Positions 34,906-44,541 of a stretch of 64,000 bases of DNA are shown in pieces; position 1 is the first letter of the stretch, and the number at the start of each line of letters is the position of its first letter. The notes below the pieces were generated by a model. The model saw nothing but the letters and a program-made list of their open reading frames with translations. It did not search any database and was not told the origin of the DNA. The translations under genes were made by a program, and so were the position numbers. The stretch covers positions 1-64,000 of the forward strand of contig NZ_JMPS01000029.1 in NCBI RefSeq assembly GCF_000735455.1. The letters run 5' to 3'. The stretch is from Yokenella regensburgei ATCC 49455. GTDB taxonomy: Bacteria; Pseudomonadota; Gammaproteobacteria; Enterobacterales; Enterobacteriaceae.

Positions 34906-35728
34906 GCGGTTTCTCCGTGAAGCTCAGACTACGGTCAAGAGTAGGAAGCGATGTACCCCAGGTGCTGGCGCTGGGACGGCAGTTCCACAGCGTTTGGGTG
35001 TAGGGATGCGTCGCGTGCGCCAGCGCATGTGCCGGCATTTCGTCAACCTTTTCCCCCTGGTACATTACCAGCACGCGGTGGCAGTGCTCTGCTACCAGCG
35101 GCAGGTCGTGGCTTATCAGCAGCATCGCCATTTGACGCAGTTCGCACTGTTCAACCAGCAGTTCGAGGATCTGGTTACGCAGGCGGGCGTCGAGTGCCGA
35201 GGTGGGTTCATCGGCAATCAGCACCTGCGGATCGTTGATGAGGGCGATGGCAATCATCACCCGCTGGCCCATCCCGCCGGAAAGTTCGCCGGGGTAACGC
35301 TGCAATACCCGGGGATCGAGACCCACGGCGGCAATAGCCTGCTGGATTTTCTCTTCGCGCTGGGCGCGGTTCAGGCGCTGATGAAGGGTTAACGCTTCGC
35401 TGATTTGTGCGTGAATACTTTTCACCGGGTTCAGCGCGTAGCGTGGATCCTGCAGCACCATCGCGATACCGTTGCCGCGCAGCCGCTGCCAGTCGCGCCC
35501 GCTGAGCGTCAGGAGGTCGTTATCCAGCACCTGCAGCGTTTCGGCGCTGACCACACCGGGTTTACGTACCAGCCCCATCAGGGCTCTGGCGGTCATCGAT
35601 TTACCGGAGCCAGATTCGCCCACCAGCGCCAGGCGTTCGGTGCCAAGGGTAAAGCTGAGGTGGTTAACCACTCGGGCACCGGGATAGTCAATATTCAGCC
35701 CCTGAACGGACAGCCGTGGTTCAGTCAT
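34892..35728 (-). CDS. Peptide/nickel-type ABC transporter ATPase (first)
   Basis: The 278-residue DppD/OppD-type ATPase has Walker [11 protein letters not shown] loop [12 protein letters not shown], signature [15 protein letters not shown], Walker [13 protein letters not shown] and the C-terminal HPYTQTLW motif of the oligopeptide/nickel group. ATG 35728 is chosen because it aligns with the usual start and overlaps the permease stop by 8 bp, as the other genes of this operon do. With the partner ATPase it should form the asymmetric motor of the importer. Confidence 0.9.
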   Translation of the reverse strand: MTEPRLSVQGLNIDYPGARVVNHLSFTLGTERLALVGESGSGKSMTARALMGLVRKPGVVSAETLQVLDNDLLTLSGRDWQRLRGNGIAMVLQDPRYALNPVKSIHAQISEALTLHQRLNRAQREEKIQQAIAAVGLDPRVLQRYPGELSGGMGQRVMIAIALINDPQVLIADEPTSALDARLRNQILELLVEQCELRQMAMLLISHDLPLVAEHCHRVLVMYQGEKVDEMPAHALAHATHPYTQTLWNCRPSASTWGTSLPTLDRSLSFTEKPHDHR

Positions 35729-36554
35729 GTTGTGGCTCCAGAACGTCGCGCAGGCCATCGCCCAGCAGATTAAAAGCCAGGCTTGCGAGCAAAATAGCAC
35801 CGCCAGGGATGGCGGCAACCCACCACTGATCGAAAATTACCTGCATACCGTCGGCAATCATGGCCCCCCATTCCGCCATCGGCGGGCGGGCACCGAGCCC
35901 GAGGAAGCCAAGTCCGGCGGCGGCGAGGATAATGCCGGCCAGATCGAGCGCCAGGCGGACAATCGCCGAGGGCAGACACAGCGGTAAAATGTGGCCCACC
36001 AGCAGGCGCCAGCCCCGGATACCCATCATCTCGGCCGCCGCGAGATAGTCGCTATGGCGCAGGCGCTGGATCTCGCTGCGTGCCTGGCGGGCGTAGGCGG
36101 GCCAGGTGGTGAGCGCCAGTGCCAGCGCGCCGCTGACCAGCCCCGGACCCAGCATCGCGACAAAGGCGAAGGCGAGGATGAGGCGTGGCATCGACATCAC
36201 TACGTCGGTAAAACGCATCAGGATCCGCTCCAGCCAGCCGCCGTAGTAGCCGGAAAGAATGCCCACCAGCAGGCCGACGGGTAGGGTGATTATTGTCACC
36301 AGCGCCACCAGACCCAGTGCCGGACGGGTGCCGTACAGCAGGCGTGATAGCAGATCGCGCCCGTAGCTGTCGGTCCCGAGCCAGTGCTGAGCATCAGGTG
36401 CCTGCAGGCGCGCGGCGGCGTCCTGCCAGTTGGGATCCTGTGGCGCAAGCCACGGCGCAAAAAGGGCGATTGCCAGCAGCAGCCCGACCAGAATCAGCCC
36501 GCAAAAGGCAGCAGGAGAGCGGCGCAGGCGCTGTAAAAATAATGATACCGGCAT
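35721..36554 (-). CDS. ABC transporter permease, DppC type
   Basis: This 277-residue inner-membrane permease has a DppC-type N-terminal helix followed by the conserved HWLGTDSYGRDLLSRLLYGTR segment and about five more helices; the EAA loop appears around AAAEMMGIRGWRLLVGHILPL. Its ATG shares one base with the stop of the upstream permease (TGATG), so the two are coupled. Confidence 0.92.
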   Translation of the reverse strand: MPVSLFLQRLRRSPAAFCGLILVGLLLAIALFAPWLAPQDPNWQDAAARLQAPDAQHWLGTDSYGRDLLSRLLYGTRPALGLVALVTIITLPVGLLVGILSGYYGGWLERILMRFTDVVMSMPRLILAFAFVAMLGPGLVSGALALALTTWPAYARQARSEIQRLRHSDYLAAAEMMGIRGWRLLVGHILPLCLPSAIVRLALDLAGIILAAAGLGFLGLGARPPMAEWGAMIADGMQVIFDQWWVAAIPGGAILLASLAFNLLGDGLRDVLEPQHD

Positions 36555-37576
36555 CAGCGCACCCTCGGGTCGGTCAGCTTCACCAGCAGATCGGTGAGAT
36601 TATTGATAAGCACAAAGCAGACGCCTATCAGCAGCGTTCCGCCCATAATGGCGGTGGTGTCCCCGGCGAACAGCGCCGTGGTGAGGTAGCGGCCAATGCC
36701 CGGCCAGGAGAAGACGGTCTCGGTCAGCACCGCGCCCTCCAGCATGCCGGTCCAGGAGAGGGCTATCACCGTCAGCAGCGTGCCGCGAATATTGGGCAGG
36801 ACGTGGCGCAGCAGGATCGTCATTTCCCCGGCCCCTTTGGCGCGTGCCAGCAAGATGTACTCTTTATTCATCTCACTCAGACAGGCGGAGCGGGTGAGGC
36901 GGGTAATGCTCGCAAGGGCATAGTAGGCCAGCAGCAGCACCGGTAGCACCAGGTGGCTGAGGGCGTTTTTGAACGCCTCGTGGTCGCCAGAAAGCCAGGT
37001 ATCGATAAGGACAAAGCCGGTTTTTGCCTCGACGGTGAACTGATAGATATCGTCGAGTCGCCCTGGCCCCGCGCTCCACTGCAGCTTCGCGTAGAACAGC
37101 GCCAGCATCAGCAGACCGAGCCAGAAAATAGGCACTGAGTTGCCGAGCAGAGTAAAGGTGCGCACCGCAAGATCCAGCGGTGAGCCAACATAGCGGGCGC
37201 AGAGCACCCCGGCTATTACCCCTGAAAATGCGCCAATGACTAACGCCAGCGTCGCCAGCTCAAGAGTGGCGGGGAAGGCCGCCAGCAGATCGTGCAACAC
37301 CGGCTGCCCGGTGGCGCTGGCGATGCCCAGATCGCCGTGGGCCAGATTCTGCAGATAGTGCCAGAACTGGACGGGCAGCGAACGGTCAAGGCCAAGCTGG
37401 TGGCGAACCTGATCGTAAGTCGACTGACTGGCGTGATCGCCGACTATCTGCAACACCCGGTCGATCGGGGAGAGCGCGGAGAGCGCAAACGTGACGAGCA
37501 GCAGCCCGAAAAGCGTCAGCAACAGGGTCAACAGACCCTGCAGCACGCGCGTCACGTGGGTGGAGAACTGTGGCAT
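36554..37576 (-). CDS. ABC transporter permease, DppB type
   Basis: The 340-residue permease shows the DppB/OppB pattern: an N-terminal helix, a periplasmic part with RHQLGLDRSLPVQFW, then five further helices and the EAA loop near YILLARAKGAGEMTILLRHVLPN. It pairs with the DppC-type permease to make the channel. It lies 21 bp after the binding-protein gene. Confidence 0.92.
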   Translation of the reverse strand: MPQFSTHVTRVLQGLLTLLLTLFGLLLVTFALSALSPIDRVLQIVGDHASQSTYDQVRHQLGLDRSLPVQFWHYLQNLAHGDLGIASATGQPVLHDLLAAFPATLELATLALVIGAFSGVIAGVLCARYVGSPLDLAVRTFTLLGNSVPIFWLGLLMLALFYAKLQWSAGPGRLDDIYQFTVEAKTGFVLIDTWLSGDHEAFKNALSHLVLPVLLLAYYALASITRLTRSACLSEMNKEYILLARAKGAGEMTILLRHVLPNIRGTLLTVIALSWTGMLEGAVLTETVFSWPGIGRYLTTALFAGDTTAIMGGTLLIGVCFVLINNLTDLLVKLTDPRVR

Positions 37577-37597
37577 TGGGGATCTCTTGTTGCCCGA

Positions 37598-39166
37598 TTA
37601 CTTCGTCACTTTGTCATACCAGACCATGTCGGCGTTCAGCCCCTGCTGATAACCCTTCACCGCATCACGCACGACTATCTGGGTTTTGCCCTGGTCGATG
37701 AAGACGTACGGTGAACTGCGCTGGAGTTCTTCCTGCATTTTCTTGTACAGGTCCAGTCGTTTGGCCGGATCCGGCTCGGCGACGGCGGCGAGCGTCTGCT
37801 GGTTCAGCTCGGGAATTTTCCAGCCGTTAAGTCCGGCTACGGTGCTGGATTTTCCGTCGTTCCACGCAAAAGCGCTGGCGTTTGAGTGGGCATCGAAGTA
37901 GTCCGGGATCCACAGACGAATTGCCGCCTGATGCTGCTTCGCGCGTACGCGGGCATACACCTGGCTACCGGCGGCCGGGAGTAAGTCGACCTTCACGCCG
38001 CCCTGGGCAAAACTGGCCTGCATCGACTGGGCGATGGTGATAAACGGCGGTTTGTTTTCCACATCGAGAGTGAAATGGGCGTCTTTAATCCCGGCTTTTT
38101 CCAGAATCGCTTTCGCTTTTTGCGGATCGAACTTGAACGGATTGTTATCAAGCGCGCCCGGTAAACCAACCGGCAGGAAGCTCTGGTGCACAAAGTACTG
38201 ACCCTTCAGCAGGTCTTTGGTGATGCCTTCGTAGTCTACCAGCCAGCGTGCGGCTTCCCAGAATGCCGGGTTGTTCAGGAGTGGGTTAGCGCTGTTGGTG
38301 GTGTTGAACGCCAGATAATTTTGCTCGGCGGAAGGAATGCTCAGCACTTTTACGCCAGGCTTGTTTTGCAGTGCCGCAATCTGATCGGCACCTAAATCGC
38401 GCGCGACATCGGCGTCACCCTGCTGGATAAGCAGGCGGCGGGAGGCCGGATCCGGCACGTTTTTGATGATGATATTTTTAAGTTTCGGCGCACCACCGGG
38501 GGCGGATTCGTTGGCGTCGAGCACAATCGCCTGGTGCGGCTGATACACGCGCATTTTGAACGCGCCGCTGCCGGCGGAGTGCATCTTAAGCCAGCTATTA
38601 CCGAAGTCGTCGCCCTTCACGTTGGCGCTGACCAGCTTCTCATCGACGATAGAGGCGATGGGGGTTGAGAGAATATTCAGCGCCACCGCCGGGCTGACGT
38701 CGGCGGTCCAGTGCAGCTGTAGCGTATGATCGTCGATTTTCTTCAACTGACCGTCGATGTTGTCCGGCTGCCAGCCGAGCACGTTGAGGATAAACGCCGG
38801 TGATTTATTGAGCTTCACCGCGCGTTGGTAAGAGAAAATGACGTCTTCCGGACGCAGCGGGTTGCCGGAGGCGAATTTAGCCTCTCCCCGGAGCTTCACG
38901 GTCAGGGTTTTGGCGGCCGGATCGGCCTGCCAGCTTTCAGCCAGCACCGGGGTGATTTTTTCCGGGTTGTCGCGATCGGGTTGTACCAGGCGCTGATACA
39001 GGCTCGGGACGGTCTGAATACTGGAGAGTTCGTTTGCCTCCGCCGGGTCAAGGCTGACGATATCGTCAAGACCCTGGGCAACGACCAGCGTATTCGGGGG
39101 CGTTGCGGCCCAGGATGGGGCCGACAGCGCGGCCAATACCACGATAGATAACAGTTTTTTAGCCAT
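37598..39166 (-). CDS. Periplasmic solute-binding protein, SBP family 5
   Basis: The 522-residue protein starts with a Sec signal (MAKKLLSIVVLAALSAPSWA) cleaved near Ala20 and belongs to the family 5 (DppA/OppA/NikA) binding proteins, with SLDPAEANELSS, a typical YQRLVQ segment and PDPASRRLLIQQGDADV. By eye the closest E. coli protein is DdpA, but overall similarity is moderate, so the substrate (peptide, opine, metal complex or other) is unknown. ATG 39166 has AGGGA six bases upstream. It is the first gene of the operon and is divergent from a GNAT gene. Confidence 0.88.
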   Translation of the reverse strand: MAKKLLSIVVLAALSAPSWAATPPNTLVVAQGLDDIVSLDPAEANELSSIQTVPSLYQRLVQPDRDNPEKITPVLAESWQADPAAKTLTVKLRGEAKFASGNPLRPEDVIFSYQRAVKLNKSPAFILNVLGWQPDNIDGQLKKIDDHTLQLHWTADVSPAVALNILSTPIASIVDEKLVSANVKGDDFGNSWLKMHSAGSGAFKMRVYQPHQAIVLDANESAPGGAPKLKNIIIKNVPDPASRRLLIQQGDADVARDLGADQIAALQNKPGVKVLSIPSAEQNYLAFNTTNSANPLLNNPAFWEAARWLVDYEGITKDLLKGQYFVHQSFLPVGLPGALDNNPFKFDPQKAKAILEKAGIKDAHFTLDVENKPPFITIAQSMQASFAQGGVKVDLLPAAGSQVYARVRAKQHQAAIRLWIPDYFDAHSNASAFAWNDGKSSTVAGLNGWKIPELNQQTLAAVAEPDPAKRLDLYKKMQEELQRSSPYVFIDQGKTQIVVRDAVKGYQQGLNADMVWYDKVTK

Positions 39167-39258
39167 GAGCAATCCCTGAAAAATGATATTGTGTGATTAT
39201 TATGCTTTGCTACGTTAGGGCTCGATTGAAAATCCGTAAAGTCATAATTCAGAAATGC

Positions 39259-39277
39259 TTATGCGATAAATGCATAA
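39259..39277. promoter_or_regulatory. Inverted repeat in the ABC/GNAT divergent region
   Basis: TTATGC and GCATAA form 6-bp arms around a 7-base spacer, about 90 bp before the binding-protein gene and 50 bp before the GNAT gene. It could be an operator, but short AT-rich dyads arise easily by chance. Confidence 0.35.
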
Positions 39278-39329
39278 CCAAGAAGTAGAAAGCATGAGTC
39301 GCCAGATATCTCTTTAAAAGGAGCACTAT

Positions 39330-40061
39330 GTGACGGAAATAAATGAATATGGTCAGGAGGTTGGCGCCCCGTTGCCACAATGGCAGGGGGCTGAGCAGTT
39401 GCGCCGAAAGACGCTGACGGGCCGCTATTGTCGGCTGGAAACGCAGTGTGCCCAGACGCACGCCGCAGATTTGTATGATGCCTACGCGCAGGCTGAGGAT
39501 GAGCGTGACTGGACGTGGCTTGCAAGCCGGCGCCCGCAATCGGTCGCGGACACTCAGACCTGGCTATTACTGAAAACCGCCGACCCTTCTCTGGTGCCGT
39601 TTGCGGTGATCGATAACCGTAGCGACAGGGCGGTAGGGCTGGTGTGTCTGATGGCTATCGATCGCGCCAACGGCACGGTGGAAATCGGCCACGTGACCTG
39701 GTCGCCGCGAATGAAAAATAGCGTGCTGGGTACGGAAACCGTCTGGCTATTACTACGCGAAGCCTTTGCCTGCGGCTACCGGCGCGTGGAGTGGAAATGT
39801 GATTCGCTCAATACCGCCTCAAGACGAGCGGCAGAGCGTCTTGGTTTCACTTTTGAGGGGCGTTTTCGCCAGAAGATCGTGCGTAAAGGACGTAACCGTG
39901 ACAGCGACTGGCTCTCCATCATTGATGGTGAATGGCCCGAGCGTGATGCGGTGCTTCAGGCCTGGCTGGAAGCGAATAATTTTACCTCAGAGGGTCAACA
40001 GCGGCGCTCGATGCATGACGTGCGCCAGGCTTTAAGCGCTACGCCGCGCACAGCAGAGTAA
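39330..40061 (+). CDS. GNAT acetyltransferase (RimJ/RimL-like)
   Basis: The 243-residue protein fits the RimJ/RimL branch of GNAT N-acetyltransferases: acceptor-side segment FAVIDNRSDRAVGLVCLM, the acetyl-CoA region around VEIGHVTWSPRMKNSVLGTE, and the C-terminal SLNTASRRAAERLGFTFEG motif. Its acceptor is unknown. GTG 39330 is the start, with a strong AAAAGGAG six bases before it. Its 3' end overlaps that of the convergent entD by 23 bp. Confidence 0.88.
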   Translation: MTEINEYGQEVGAPLPQWQGAEQLRRKTLTGRYCRLETQCAQTHAADLYDAYAQAEDERDWTWLASRRPQSVADTQTWLLLKTADPSLVPFAVIDNRSDRAVGLVCLMAIDRANGTVEIGHVTWSPRMKNSVLGTETVWLLLREAFACGYRRVEWKCDSLNTASRRAAERLGFTFEGRFRQKIVRKGRNRDSDWLSIIDGEWPERDAVLQAWLEANNFTSEGQQRRSMHDVRQALSATPRTAE

Positions 40062-40695
40062 GTACCCGCTCCGCCTCAACCTGCCAGTGCAGCGTGAAGG
40101 CGGTGCCTTTGGGGAAGCCCGCCAGCGGCTCGGTGAGCGCCAGAGTCATGGTGAGAGGCGTCAGCGCGACCACCTCGGCGCAGGTAAAATCCAGCAGTTG
40201 GTTGACCCGGTAATGCAGCGCCTTGTACAGACTCTCTTTCGCGCTGAAAGCCAGCGTGACGGCGGTGGCGAAGGGGAGTGAGTGCAGACGCTGGCGTTCC
40301 GCGTCATTGATAACGGTTTGCCAGCACTCACTTGCTATTGATTCCTCCATGATATTTTCGATATCAATGCCGACCAGCGCCCGGTCGTTATTCACCACGA
40401 CGGCGACCGCCAGACTCGCGCTATGGCTAATACTCCCGCGAACCTCACGTGGCCAGAGTGGTTCACGCTGCGGCCCGATGCCCGGAATATCGACGCGGCC
40501 GGTAAGCGCCTTCAGCGCATGGGCTGCGGCAATACGCCCGGCCAGATGTTCGGCTTTGCGTTTGATGGCGGCGTGGCTGAGCTGTGCGTGGTGCGGAAGC
40601 CACAGTAAGTCGTGCTCAAGAAAGGTGGCGGCATCGAATTCCAGTTGATGAACTTCGGCACCGGCTAGGCAAAACGTGGTGTGCTGATTTTGCAT
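40039..40695 (-). CDS. entD: Enterobactin synthase phosphopantetheinyl transferase EntD
   Basis: EntD loads the phosphopantetheine arm onto the carrier domains of EntB and EntF. Family motifs are seen: EHLAGRIAAAHAL, GSISHSASLAV, the metal-binding VGIDIEN and FSAKESLYKAL. ATG 40695 (218 residues) aligns with the E. coli start region; ATG 40707 would add four residues. It lies next to fepA on the same strand, as in E. coli. The sequence is more diverged than the other ent genes, which is usual for entD. Confidence 0.94.
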   Translation of the reverse strand: MQNQHTTFCLAGAEVHQLEFDAATFLEHDLLWLPHHAQLSHAAIKRKAEHLAGRIAAAHALKALTGRVDIPGIGPQREPLWPREVRGSISHSASLAVAVVVNNDRALVGIDIENIMEESIASECWQTVINDAERQRLHSLPFATAVTLAFSAKESLYKALHYRVNQLLDFTCAEVVALTPLTMTLALTEPLAGFPKGTAFTLHWQVEAERVLTLLCAA

Positions 40696-40710
40696 GAAGC
40701 GTCTCACAGG

Positions 40711-40730
40711 CCCCCTCCTCGCGGAGAGGG
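40711..40730. repeat. CCCTC/GAGGG-type intergenic palindrome, copy 1
   Basis: An imperfect dyad (CCCCCTCCTC / GAGAGGG) lies between entD and fepA. It resembles two cleaner copies at 48412 and 63287 and is probably a degenerate member of the same small intergenic hairpin family. Confidence 0.4.
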
Positions 40731-40753
40731 CTGGATTAACAATTAATAACGTA

Positions 40754-42961
40754 TCAGAAGTGCGTGTTCACACTCATAAACCAGGTACGGCCGGATTCAT
40801 TATAGGTTTCTGCACCCGCACCGTACATATAGCCGGTGTTGCCGCCGGTGGTCTGGGCATTACCTGCGCGCCAGTGGCGTTTATCGAAGAGGTTGTCCAC
40901 ACCCGCCGTCAGACTGACGTTTTTGGTGGCATCCCAGGTGGCGCTCAGACCAACAATGCTGTACGGGCTGACTTCGTTTGTCTCGCTGCCGGTGGCCGGT
41001 TCACCCTTGTAGTTGTACTTCTTCGGCTGCTGTTTGCCGTACCAGGTGAAGGTGGACTGCACGGAGAGATCCTGCTGGATCTGCCAGCTTAGCGTCGAGT
41101 TCAGCGTGTACTCCGGAATGATGGAGAGACGATCGCCGGTCTCTTTGTTTTTGCTCTGCAACATGTAAGTGACGTTGTTGGTCCAGCTGACGGTCTCGCT
41201 GACCGGTACGTTCAGCGTCCCTTCCAGTCCCTCTACCACCGCTTTAGGCACGTTTTCCCACTGGTAGATATCCGTTTTCGTGGTGCCTTTGGCGGTCTGA
41301 CCGATTGGCGCATAGCCCGCTTCAATCTTGTTGCGGTAGTCGTTACGGAACCAGGTGATACCGGCTAACCAGCCATCACGTTTGAATTCCAGGCCAATCT
41401 CTTTGTTGATGCTGTTTTCGGCCTTGAGGTCGTCGTTACCCATCATGTAGCAGCCGACGCCGTTACCGCTGGCGTAGCAGCCCTGGCCTTTGCTGTAGAG
41501 GATATAGTTCGGGTTGGTCTGATACAGGCTGGGTGCTTTATAGGCGCGGGCGATACCCATTTTCAGCGTAAAGTCGTCACCTAAGCCCTGAGACAGGTTC
41601 AGCGCCGGGCTCCAGTTGTTGCCCACGATGCTGTGATGGTCAAAGCGCAGCGCCGGGGTCAGCATGGTGGAGTCGGTGACTTCCATGTTGTCTTCCGCGA
41701 ACAGCGAGAAGATCTCGGCCTGGGAATACGGACTGCGTCCGGTGCTGCTGGAGTTCGGGATATCGCCACCCATGAAGGTCTGGGTGTTGGAGGACATATC
41801 CTTCATGCGCTGCTGGTTCCACTCGCTACCGAGGGTCAGGTTCTGATTTATCACGAAATCGAGGGGCAGGTTGACTTCGCTGTGCAGCATCAGATCGGAG
41901 AGATCGATATCTGAGAAGCTGTTACTGCTGAAGATCCCCTCGGTGCCGCCGGCCAGGCCTTCGCCTTTACGCGAGTTACGCGTGCGCTCGTATTGCACCC
42001 AGTTGCTGGTGGTGACGCCGCTGTCCCAGCCGCCGTTCCAGGTCATGGAGTAGTTCTGGCGGTACAGGCGGTTAGTCTCTTTACCGTAGTTCTCTTTCAC
42101 CAGATCGTTGGAGTTGGTGTTCTGGGTATCGCCAGAGTAGAGGTTGCCCTGGCGGCTGTAGCCCGCCTGCATTTCAAGAGACTGCATCGGCGCAAAGTCC
42201 CAGTGCAGTACCCCGTTAATATTCTTGTTGGTGACCCCTTCACGCCCGGCTGGCAGGGTATCGGCGTAGATACCGGTACGTTCTGACTGATGGCCCTGGT
42301 TGATATCCCAGGCATCGGCCTGCGTTTTATCAAGGTTGCCGTAGAGGTTAAAGCTAAAGCCTTCGCCCATCGGGCCGCTCAGGCTGAAGTTGGTACGCTT
42401 GGTGGAACCTTCGTCTTTGTGCTCCGGGGCGTTGAAGTAGGTATTCCACGAGCCGTGCCACTGGCCATCACTTTTCTTGGTGATGATATTCACCACACCA
42501 CCGGCGGCACCGTTACCGTAGCGGGCTGCGGCCGGGCCACGAATCACTTCAATGCGTTCAATCATTTCTGGCGGTACCCAGCCGGTATCACCGCGGGTGT
42601 CACGCTCGCCACGCCAGCCGAGGCGGATAGAGTTGCGGCTGGTGACCGGTTTTCCGTCAACCAGAATCAGCGTGTTTTCCGGACCCATACCACGGATATC
42701 GATCTGGCGGTTGTTGCCGCGCTGACCGCTGGTGGAGTTACCGGTCAGGTTCACGCCGGGCATGGTGCGGATAATTTCCGAGATATCGCGAGCGGGCGGA
42801 TTTTTACGGATTTCATCGGCGGTGATCGTCGACACGCCTGGCGCCTGCAAGTTCTGCTCGGCGGCGGTCACGACCATGGTTTCTTCTGCATGCAGTGGTA
42901 ATGCAACCCCGTAAATTCCCAGAGAGACCAGAACGGCCAGGGATGTGATTTTGTTATTCAT
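40754..42961 (-). CDS. fepA: Ferric enterobactin outer-membrane receptor FepA
   Basis: FepA is the TonB-dependent 22-strand barrel that takes up ferric enterobactin. The 735-residue precursor has a Sec signal ending at LPLHA, a TonB box ETMVVTA right after it, a plug domain (IDIRGMGPENTLILVDGKP, VIRGPAAARYGNGAAGGVVNI) and a barrel ending in the outer-membrane signature with terminal Phe (MSVNTHF). ATG 42961 is chosen over upstream in-frame codons since it begins the signal peptide and AGGA precedes it. It is divergent from fes across a Fur-box-like region and is followed by entD. Confidence 0.97.
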   Translation of the reverse strand: MNNKITSLAVLVSLGIYGVALPLHAEETMVVTAAEQNLQAPGVSTITADEIRKNPPARDISEIIRTMPGVNLTGNSTSGQRGNNRQIDIRGMGPENTLILVDGKPVTSRNSIRLGWRGERDTRGDTGWVPPEMIERIEVIRGPAAARYGNGAAGGVVNIITKKSDGQWHGSWNTYFNAPEHKDEGSTKRTNFSLSGPMGEGFSFNLYGNLDKTQADAWDINQGHQSERTGIYADTLPAGREGVTNKNINGVLHWDFAPMQSLEMQAGYSRQGNLYSGDTQNTNSNDLVKENYGKETNRLYRQNYSMTWNGGWDSGVTTSNWVQYERTRNSRKGEGLAGGTEGIFSSNSFSDIDLSDLMLHSEVNLPLDFVINQNLTLGSEWNQQRMKDMSSNTQTFMGGDIPNSSSTGRSPYSQAEIFSLFAEDNMEVTDSTMLTPALRFDHHSIVGNNWSPALNLSQGLGDDFTLKMGIARAYKAPSLYQTNPNYILYSKGQGCYASGNGVGCYMMGNDDLKAENSINKEIGLEFKRDGWLAGITWFRNDYRNKIEAGYAPIGQTAKGTTKTDIYQWENVPKAVVEGLEGTLNVPVSETVSWTNNVTYMLQSKNKETGDRLSIIPEYTLNSTLSWQIQQDLSVQSTFTWYGKQQPKKYNYKGEPATGSETNEVSPYSIVGLSATWDATKNVSLTAGVDNLFDKRHWRAGNAQTTGGNTGYMYGAGAETYNESGRTWFMSVNTHF

Positions 42962-43024
42962 TGTGTGTCCTGCTATGAAAGTTCTTAATAAAAAAACGCG
43001 CGGCATAACGCTATTGCAAATGCA

Positions 43025-43050
43025 AATAGTTATCAATAATATTATCAATA
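43025..43050. promoter_or_regulatory. Fur box, fepA/fes divergent promoter
   Basis: The AT-rich sequence contains a 7-1-7 type Fur site; read on the minus strand TGATAAT-A-TTATTGA has a perfect left half. It lies between fepA and fes, where E. coli has a Fur-controlled bidirectional promoter. Confidence 0.65.
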
Positions 43051-43095
43051 TATTTTGCGTTGTAACACAAAACGCATTGCAAACATGGGGTTAAT

Positions 43096-44310
43096 GTGTC
43101 TGAGTTGTTAACAACGGGTAGCGAAGCCTGGTGGGAAAGCAAAAAAGGACCGCAATGGCAGCCGGAAGGGGATGACTATCGGGTCACGTTCTGGTGGCGC
43201 GATCCTGCGGGTAGCGAGCAGACTTCCGCTATTCAGCGGGTGTGGATTTACATCACCGGCGTCACCGACCATCACCAGGGCGCCACCCCGCAAACCCTTG
43301 AACGCCTGCCAGGAACTGACGTCTGGCAGTGGCAAACTCTGCTGCCTGGCACCTGGCGCGGCACCTACTGCTTTATCCCCTCCGTGCGCGACGACGATTT
43401 TCCCCCTGAAGCCTTTAGCCCTACTCCCGAGCGCGGGGCGCTACGCAGCGGCTGGGCGAAACTGCTGCCGCAGGCGATTGCCGACCCGCGTAATCCGCAG
43501 GGCTGGAGAGGGGGGCGCGGACATGGCGTATCGGCACTTGAGATGCCTCAGGCCCCGGTACAGCCCGGCTGGAATACCCCCGCAGAGTGCTTTACGCCGC
43601 CGGTCAACCTGACCTGGCGCAGCACACGCCTGAACAACACCCGACGGGTATGGGTGTACACCACCGGCAGGAGTGATGACGCCAGTCGACCGCTGGCAGT
43701 ACTGCTGGACGGGCAATTCTGGGCCGAGAGCCAGCCGCTCTGGCCGGTGCTCGCCGGACTCACCGCGCAGGGGAAATTACCCCCGGCGGTGTACGTACTG
43801 ATTGATGCCATTGATATCGCCACCCGTGGGCGAGAACTTAGCTGCAAAGATGATTTCTGGCAGGCGGTGCAGCAGGAGCTGTTGCCTCAGGTGCAGTGCA
43901 TCGCGCCGTTCAGCGACAGGCCCGAGCGCACCGTGGTGGCCGGGCAAAGTTTTGGTGGTCTGGCGGCCATGTACGCCGGACTGAAATGGCCGCAGCGCTT
44001 TGGCTGCGTGCTGAGCCAGTCCGGCTCGTTCTGGTGGCCGCATCGTCACGAACAGCAGGAAGGCGTGGTGCTTGAAAAGCTCAAACATGGCGAACTCTCG
44101 CCGCAGGGTTTGCGGATCTGGCTTGAGGCCGGGAAGCGTGAACCGGTTATCTATCGCGCCAATCAGGCGCTGTTATCGCAACTGCAAAAAACGCCGCAGC
44201 CGGTTTTCTGGCAGCCATTTGATGGCGGGCACGACGCGCTGTGCTGGCGAGGCGGGCTGACGGCCGGGCTGATGGCACTCTGGCAGCCGGTCATTCAGGC
44301 AGGGATATAA
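43096..44310 (+). CDS. fes: Enterobactin esterase Fes
   Basis: Fes hydrolyses the trilactone of imported ferric enterobactin in the cytoplasm so that iron can be released. The 404-residue product has the N-terminal enterochelin-esterase domain (VTFWWRDPAGSEQ, IYITGVTDHHQ) and an esterase D-like alpha/beta hydrolase domain with nucleophile Ser in VAGQSFGGLAA and the catalytic His in GGHDALCW. The start is GTG 43096, in line with the E. coli N-terminus. It is the first gene of the fes-ybdZ-entF unit. Confidence 0.96.
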   Translation: MSELLTTGSEAWWESKKGPQWQPEGDDYRVTFWWRDPAGSEQTSAIQRVWIYITGVTDHHQGATPQTLERLPGTDVWQWQTLLPGTWRGTYCFIPSVRDDDFPPEAFSPTPERGALRSGWAKLLPQAIADPRNPQGWRGGRGHGVSALEMPQAPVQPGWNTPAECFTPPVNLTWRSTRLNNTRRVWVYTTGRSDDASRPLAVLLDGQFWAESQPLWPVLAGLTAQGKLPPAVYVLIDAIDIATRGRELSCKDDFWQAVQQELLPQVQCIAPFSDRPERTVVAGQSFGGLAAMYAGLKWPQRFGCVLSQSGSFWWPHRHEQQEGVVLEKLKHGELSPQGLRIWLEAGKREPVIYRANQALLSQLQKTPQPVFWQPFDGGHDALCWRGGLTAGLMALWQPVIQAGI

Positions 44311-44322
44311 AAGGAGTTTGGT

Positions 44323-44541
44323 ATGCAAGGCAGTAACCCTTTCGACGATCCGCAGGGACAGTTTTACATTCTGCGTAACGCCCAACTGCAGTACAGCCTG
44401 TGGCCGCAGCAGTGCGACCTTCCGGCTGGCTGGCAGGTGATGCTCGAACCACAGCCGCTGGAGCAGTGTAATGCCTGGCTTAGCGGACAGGTTACCACGC
44501 TGACACCCGCTCATTACGCCACCGCAGGGAGCGCCGCATGA
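44323..44541 (+). CDS. ybdZ: MbtH-like protein YbdZ
   Basis: MbtH-like proteins bind NRPS adenylation domains and help their folding and activity; YbdZ serves EntF. The 72 residues carry the family pattern NPFDDPQGQFYILRN, the Trp pair region SLWPQQCDLPAGWQV and the C-terminal SGQVTTLTPAH. An AAAGGAG ribosome site is present, and the stop overlaps the entF ATG by 4 bp (ATGA), so translation is coupled. Confidence 0.95.
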   Translation: MQGSNPFDDPQGQFYILRNAQLQYSLWPQQCDLPAGWQVMLEPQPLEQCNAWLSGQVTTLTPAHYATAGSAA

